DNA of 64,000 nt. It comes from Acanthaster planci. Taxonomy: Eukaryota; Echinodermata; Asteroidea; Valvatida; Acanthasteridae. The position numbers and the translations under genes are program-made. The stretch spans positions 217,405 to 281,404 of the forward strand of contig NW_019091556.1 in the NCBI RefSeq assembly GCF_001949145.1. Reading direction: 5' to 3'. Of the stretch, positions 60,832-64,000 are shown in pieces (within the stretch, counting starts at the first letter, position 1; every line of letters begins with the position of its first letter). A model generated the notes under the pieces. That model made no database searches, was not told the DNA's origin, and worked only from the letters and a program-made list of their open reading frames with translations.

Positions 60832-60997
60832 CTGGCGTTTCACAGTAGTGCGCCTCCAAGAGTTTGCAATGCGTTGGCCAATCACATCGCTCAAAATCTG
60901 TCGATCCTCTGAAACATGCATTGGATTGACAGGTTTCGCATAGTGTGATTGGTCAAAGCGTTGTGAAACTTTGAGGCGTAGTATTGTGAATCGCCCG
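60832..60997. mobile_element. Palindromic foldback MITE, copy 2, flanked by TA
   Basis: Same family as 10062-10229: it begins CTGGCGTTTCAC, carries CGCCTCCAAGAGTTTGCAA and TTGGCCAATCAC in the left arm, and repeats them inverted in the right arm. TA flanks both ends (60830-60831 and 60998-60999). The arms are more diverged from each other than in copy 1, suggesting an older insertion. It has no coding capacity. Confidence 0.85.
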
Positions 60998-61009
60998 TAT
61001 TGGGTAAGA

Positions 61010-64000
61010 ACTGCAAAGCGATTAACCGAACAGACTCCACCGAAAAAGCATTCGTTCTAACCACCAAAACGATCCCATAAACATGGCGAATGTGACGGAG
61101 TTTGGTATGCTTGTCAATTTCATTTTATTTCTGCAAATTTAAGCCACTGACGCAAAACACTTCTGAGCAATGTATACGCGGCTTTCTGATAAGGATTAGT
61201 GAACTTTGTTAACATGGAAAGGGAGCCCATACGACACAACATTGCAAAGCAATTTACTCTGTATTTGTTGAGGTTTATCATACGAGTGAGGTATCACATT
61301 ATTTACTCTCAATTTGCTAAAAAGCTTTGTGCAAGCACACTTTGGTTGTTGCACAATCACCTAAGGCCTACACAAGCATAACGTAACGCACACACCGTTT
61401 TGTGTACATGTAGTCGATGCTTGCTGAAAAATATCAGCACGTGCGCGAAAACCTTCAGTGTGACGCGTGCAGGTTTCACGCCACTCGGTGTACAGGATGA
61501 TTGTAGCGGACTTTCCAAAGCCCGTGACAAATCCCGTGATTTGATGATCACAGATGGATGCGCATGCGATCATCAGATCCTCGGGATTAACGGTTAATCA
61601 CCCTTACCCTCAATCCCAGACGCTATACGGGCTCAACTCCGCGGAAGAACGGCTGAAACCACGCTTGCCTTTTTGGCGTAGCTCCATTCCACATGTTAGC
61701 CGGCTAATGTCCCGTGTTTAACCGCCGTCGTTAACCATTCTCGGCTTAATGTTGTGACGTTTGATGAAAATGTTTTACCTCTCAGCTTAACGAGAGAATT
61801 GTTCAACGTCACAAGTACAGCGCGAATTTTCTGTGGGTTTCAAGTACTTTTCACTGTCGGGAGTCAAAGTGGAGATTAAAAGCCAAATCTGACTGTTTTC
61901 GGTCTAACGAAAATAACGTTGGCGAAATTAACTGGCGTGCTCTATCAGCCGAGAATTAAAGACGCGCGCCCATTGCTGTAATTTTCCATTGTTCCCTTTA
62001 TTGTTGTCCGTATTCACAGTTCTACGAAAACTTTTCTTTGCATGGGAGAATTCACAAAGTACTGATATTTAAGGGACTGATATTCAAAGAAATCAAACTA
62101 CTTCCCAAATCTGAACCATGAAAGATCAATTCTGAATGTGAAGATTGAAAAATGCTTCATGTAAAAGGCAAGCCTCGGTGAAACACTATCTTTGGTCGAT
62201 CTGTCCCTTCGTCAACATGTCTGTTTAACTATATACGACGAAATCAATAACAACAGAGTTTAATATTCAATCTTTCAGCAGAATGCGGTGTAATGTAGTC
62301 AGTTTTCCATTTCTATAACCAAGTGGCAGGTATTTTTGAAGGAAAATGCTTGTAAAGCGTAAGCATATTTCTTCCCTCGTAGCAAATTAATGATAAACAG
62401 ATTAAGCATTATTTTCTGGTTAAAGTGCAGCTGGGATATATCCCTCTCGAAAATTCCGAAGATCCTCCCTTCGATAGTCGCTCAGTGACACAGAACACGT
62501 GTACATATACACACCTGAAGCATGCATAACGCCCGCCACCCACATCAACGCCATTCCCGGATCACAGAGGACAGGAAGCGGAGCGGAAGAGCATTGCTAC
62601 GCCGAGCGAAAACGCAAATCAACGGGGCAGGAAGAGCCTCGCTCGCTGGCTGCTGAGAGACCGCACGTTGGCACGACGGGTGATCTTACAACGCGCGCCT
62701 CGAAGCTCAATATGTTCATTCGATGCTGGAATCTTTGCACTTTCCGAGAAAGAAGCTCACAAATTCTAGCTCGTTATTATTTAAGAAGCAAAATGAAACG
62801 AAAAGGGTTAAACTTCCTTAAAAACAATAATGTAGGCCTAGGCCTTGAGTGCTGTGCCAAACGATGGCGTATGGTTTAAACGATGTATTATTGTTCCATT
62901 ATGTTTCGTTACTTAACATACTGCAAAATGATACCAAATAATAGTCAATATCATCGAAAATGGGAACAGCTTTTTAAAGTTAATTTAAATTAGAGGAAAA
63001 ACTGCGCGGCTGTATAAGCAAAGTAAGTTTCTACAACGGTGACATTAATTATTCAACCGTAGTATGCAGTCCATGTGACCGTAAGAAGACCTCATTTCGT
63101 TACCAAAAGAGTCATTAATAATGCAGATGTTTCAACACAAATTAAGTCACATGAAATCGTCAAATATTTATCATCAAATGCAACTCCTGGCCAGTCATTC
63201 GCTCGAAAGTTTGCCCTCGTTTCATTTATTCAATGCGCAATTTAATGGCAACACCCGTGTCCTTCAGTTGTCTGTGTAGGTGTCTGTTTTGTTTAGGTTG
63301 GGCATGGTTTTCAGCACTGAAACGCGGATTGCATTATATTCATAGGATAATCGAATAAATTCCTGAGAAGGATAAGATTATAAAAATCACTTATCTTCTG
63401 CTACAGTCATTTTTTACAGTATCATTCGGGCAGTACGGAATAAGCGAGCACGCTTTTCCGCGCGACAAGCCAAGACGAGGAAGTGTGGAAGATTATGGGG
63501 CTAAACCCCCTCCATTCTCAAGGTGAGTCTGGTGTTGCCATTTGCTAATAAATTGAAGCAAGGACTCCAGAGGAGGGTTATTCATAAAATATGACGAGCA
63601 GAACCATGAGCAGGATAAGGAAGGATCCAATCAAGCGAGCGTAGGGCGCAGGCAGGCATAGGTAACGCGACAAATAGCCGTAATTAAGCCAGATGAGGTT
63701 GACGCGGTTTCGCACGTTCTTATTCTGTATAGCGAAAGAGATGAGCTGCTGGGTTTAAAGAGGAGTTCCTAGTTCTACCTCACACGTTAGATCGAGCTAG
63801 GCAAGGCTTTTTGTTGTCTGGTTATTTGCTCTTTCGTTTCAATGTTTACTGATACGAAAGTGTTATCTTGCTGTTACGGGAGGCTCGACAAGGGAGAATC
63901 GTTACTTGTGCCGCTTGTGAAGTGAACGTTGTAGGCTATGCTGTCGTCTTCATGTTTGTTACGTTTTGGTATAAAGTGCGATATTGTTGCTTTGTCATAG
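61010..64000. other. Non-coding stretch, no gene recognised
   Basis: Frames are short and unrecognised; the longest, 62499-62879 (126 codons, plus), is rich in Arg/Lys/Glu and contains no known domain. Inverted repeats at 61696-61707 and 61752-61814 are the only structure found. Otherwise mixed AT-rich DNA up to the window edge. Confidence 0.5.
61752..61814. repeat. Nested inverted repeat with CRE-like arms
   Basis: TTGTGACGTT at 61752-61761 pairs exactly with AACGTCACAA at 61805-61814. Inside, CTCTC (61779-61783) and GAGAG (61792-61796) form a smaller stem. The arms contain TGACGT-type half sites as bound by CREB/ATF proteins. A perfect 12-bp palindrome TTAGCCGGCTAA lies just upstream at 61696-61707. 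Confidence 0.55.

Noticed and set aside
1-64000. Prokaryotic systems: CRISPR arrays, defence islands, operons, phage
   Set aside because: No long tightly packed frames, ribosome-binding patterns or regular spacer-repeat arrays anywhere; sequence character is eukaryotic non-coding.

Overview
This window looks like eukaryotic nuclear DNA that is almost entirely non-coding. It most resembles an intergenic or intronic stretch from a marine invertebrate, and my best guess is a non-vertebrate deuterostome (echinoderm, hemichordate or cephalochordate type). The reasons: no reading frame exceeds 199 codons, no operon-like packing exists, splice-site-like signals and tRNA-derived/MITE-type repeats are present, CpG is retained in scattered small islets, an 83-base N gap marks a draft assembly, and the octamer TAGGCCTA (which I associate, from memory, with genomes of this group) occurs at five places. 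The taxonomic call is inference and no single gene fixes it.

Layout. 1-10 kb: AT-rich non-coding DNA with a perfect 11-bp stem-loop (3558-3588), a CpG-rich islet with a hairpin (about 5260-5400), a purine-rich tract (5487-5622) and a GAT/GGT-rich simple-sequence patch (6486-6610). 10-12 kb: a foldback MITE (10062-10229), then copy A of a dispersed repeat (11663-11800). 14.9-16.3 kb: the most gene-like stretch. It has a TATA box (15027-15036) inside an array of CGCTGTA motifs exactly 24 bp apart, and about 1.2 kb downstream a small exon (16236-16298) with good splice signals that could encode a signal peptide. 16.3-43.7 kb: mostly featureless, with inverted repeats, CpG-rich patches and a pair of E2F-type sites (about 39975-40046). 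43.7-45.8 kb: a possible decayed V-type immunoglobulin-like segment (very tentative), a G-quadruplex-type run with two TTAGGG-like units (44757-44790), and a second signal-peptide-like reading frame (45657-45794). 46-55 kb: non-coding with scattered homeodomain-like motifs, ending in repeat copy B cut by the assembly gap. 55-64 kb: a motif-dense candidate regulatory block (55253-55550), a local direct duplication (about 57855-58150), a tRNA-derived SINE-like head (60662-60742) and the second copy of the MITE (60832-60997).

How it fits together. No complete gene can be assembled. The two strongest observations are repeat families visible only by comparing the window with itself: the TA-flanked palindromic MITE at 10 and 61 kb, and the 115-bp-plus dispersed repeat at 11.7 and 54.9 kb. 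The 14.9-16.3 kb region is the best place to look for a real transcription start. Exon calls are hypotheses from splice signals and reading frames only. I see no CRISPR, phage, plasmid, bacterial defence system, rRNA or intact tRNA gene.
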